From contig NC_092569.1 in assembly GCF_037975245.1 (NCBI RefSeq), positions 12,092,501-12,156,500 on the forward strand: a stretch of 64,000 bases of DNA, in the 5' to 3' direction. Below the pieces are notes generated by a model, which was given only the letters and a program-made list of their open reading frames with translations, had not been told where the DNA came from and made no database searches. The position numbers and the translations under genes were made by a program. This document shows, piece after piece, positions 62,879-64,000 of this stretch; position 1 is the first letter of the stretch; every line of letters begins with the position of its first letter. The stretch is from Apostichopus japonicus (Eukaryota; Echinodermata; Holothuroidea; Aspidochirotida; Stichopodidae).

Positions 62879-64000
62879 GAGGGATAATGCTGTATTTAAT
62901 GAGTTTGATTCTATTCTCAACATTTTGTCGCCCAGACAAAGTGTAAAGGTAGTTAAGGTAAGAACAAATATTACTTTTCTGTATAGTTTAATATCAAACA
63001 ATATAAATAAAATATATCAAATCGACGCATAAAGGCGCTATGGCGATTTTTGTCTCGTAAGCATCTCTTCATAAACCTCCACATGTGAAAAGTAAGTTTA
63101 GTCGCTATTTCGTTAAGGCTTTTTAAAATGAGAACAATCGTGCTAATGACCTGCATTTTTATGTTAAATTAAATGATTATCAAACGGCATCGTAAATGTA
63201 TAAGTAAATCAAATCAAACTAAAAAAAAAAACAACTGTGTTAATATGTTTTATTGTTTGTGCGTCTGTCTGTGTGTGTATGCGAATAGGAGCGATAACGG
63301 GATGCTGCACCTCCCGTAAACCGCCCTTAGCCGTCTAGAACTGTAGACATCAACACATGTGGATAAAGTTCTGCGTGTGAAGCATCTTCCATTAAACTTG
63401 AATGTATTTGTCCCACAACATATCTTACTTAACAATATATATTTGGTATATAACGAAATACTTTCTATGATTTAATAGAAATAATATTATCGTTTAGTGG
63501 AAGAATAGTGATTTTTTTTTTTTATAAAAAACCAGACCTTTGGTGATTGTTTGGTCAAATGATACATTTTCACCAACATAATATGCACTCGATCAATCTT
63601 AGTTTTTAAAACTTTGCACAACTGAAAGAATTTACGATGCGCCTCGGAAAATTATGTTTTTTGAACAACTAAAACATTTCTTCGAGTTTGATATCTTTGT
63701 ATAAAGTTTTATGATGTACTTCGGATACCCAAAGCAAAATAAGAAGAAGTTATAGTTCATTGACTTGACAGTTATTCATTTCGAATAATGTATCAAAGTT
63801 TGAAAATGTTATCATTTTTCTTTCTATCGTAGTATACTACTTAGGAATACTTCCATCGCGATTTAATACTTATTGAAATAATGTTCTGAGTGATAAAATA
63901 TTGAGAACCGAGTCGAATAATCCATTATTTGTTCGTTAATTTTTATTTGGTAAAACGACACAAAAATAAAAAAAAGTAAAGAAATATCACGTAAATAAGA
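62872..64000. other. Noncoding, no feature seen
   Basis: AT-rich to the window edge. The minus-strand frames at 62971-63156 and 63250-63435 are unsupported. Confidence 0.5.

Overview
This window looks like gene-poor, AT-rich nuclear DNA from a metazoan, most likely a marine invertebrate. The signs are long (AT)n and (TTA)n microsatellites, poly-C/poly-G runs, spliced rather than continuous coding sequence, hAT-type DNA transposon ends, tRNA-derived SINE pieces and a hammerhead ribozyme repeat. An echinoderm is my best guess from the style of the dispersed repeats, but I cannot prove it. Nothing prokaryotic is visible: no operons and no long ORFs. Most short ORFs here are chance or repeat-driven.

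Only one host coding exon can be named with confidence: 12679-12969 on the minus strand, the first coding exon of a vesicular GABA/glycine transporter (SLC32A1/VGAT family). It ends at a clean splice donor inside a conserved protein segment. Its partner exon was not found to the left, so the rest of the gene probably lies beyond the window edge or far down a long intron. Three further short candidate exons (7252-7449, 9471-9558, 49699-49758) have plausible splice sites but no recognisable product.

Layout, left to right. 2369-3690 is a ~100-bp tandem array interrupted by a 661-bp hAT-type element with a perfect 8-bp target duplication. 4138-4520 and 9065-9339 are two dense clusters of TTAGTC/GACTAA motifs. 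Between them lies a large imperfect palindrome (5136-7087) with a 443-bp tandem duplication in its loop. The SLC32A1 exon follows. 16020-17575 holds a ~41-copy, 28-bp minisatellite bracketed by a direct repeat. 20706-21261 has two related hAT-like repeats. 22519-27855 is a nest of three DNA transposons, each with its own 8-bp target duplication; the inner 4.2-kb one has 31-bp perfect terminal inverted repeats, a dead non-LTR retrotransposon tail and a possible THAP zinc-finger relic. A hammerhead ribozyme motif lies at 35156-35210 on the minus strand. tRNA-derived sequences lie at 43240-43480 and 62655-62738. The right half is otherwise microsatellites, purine- or G-rich tracts and unassigned intergenic or intronic DNA.

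The genes do not form a pathway here. The informative content is the transposon stratigraphy and the single transporter exon. All calls come from reading the sequence by eye; no alignment or folding program was run.
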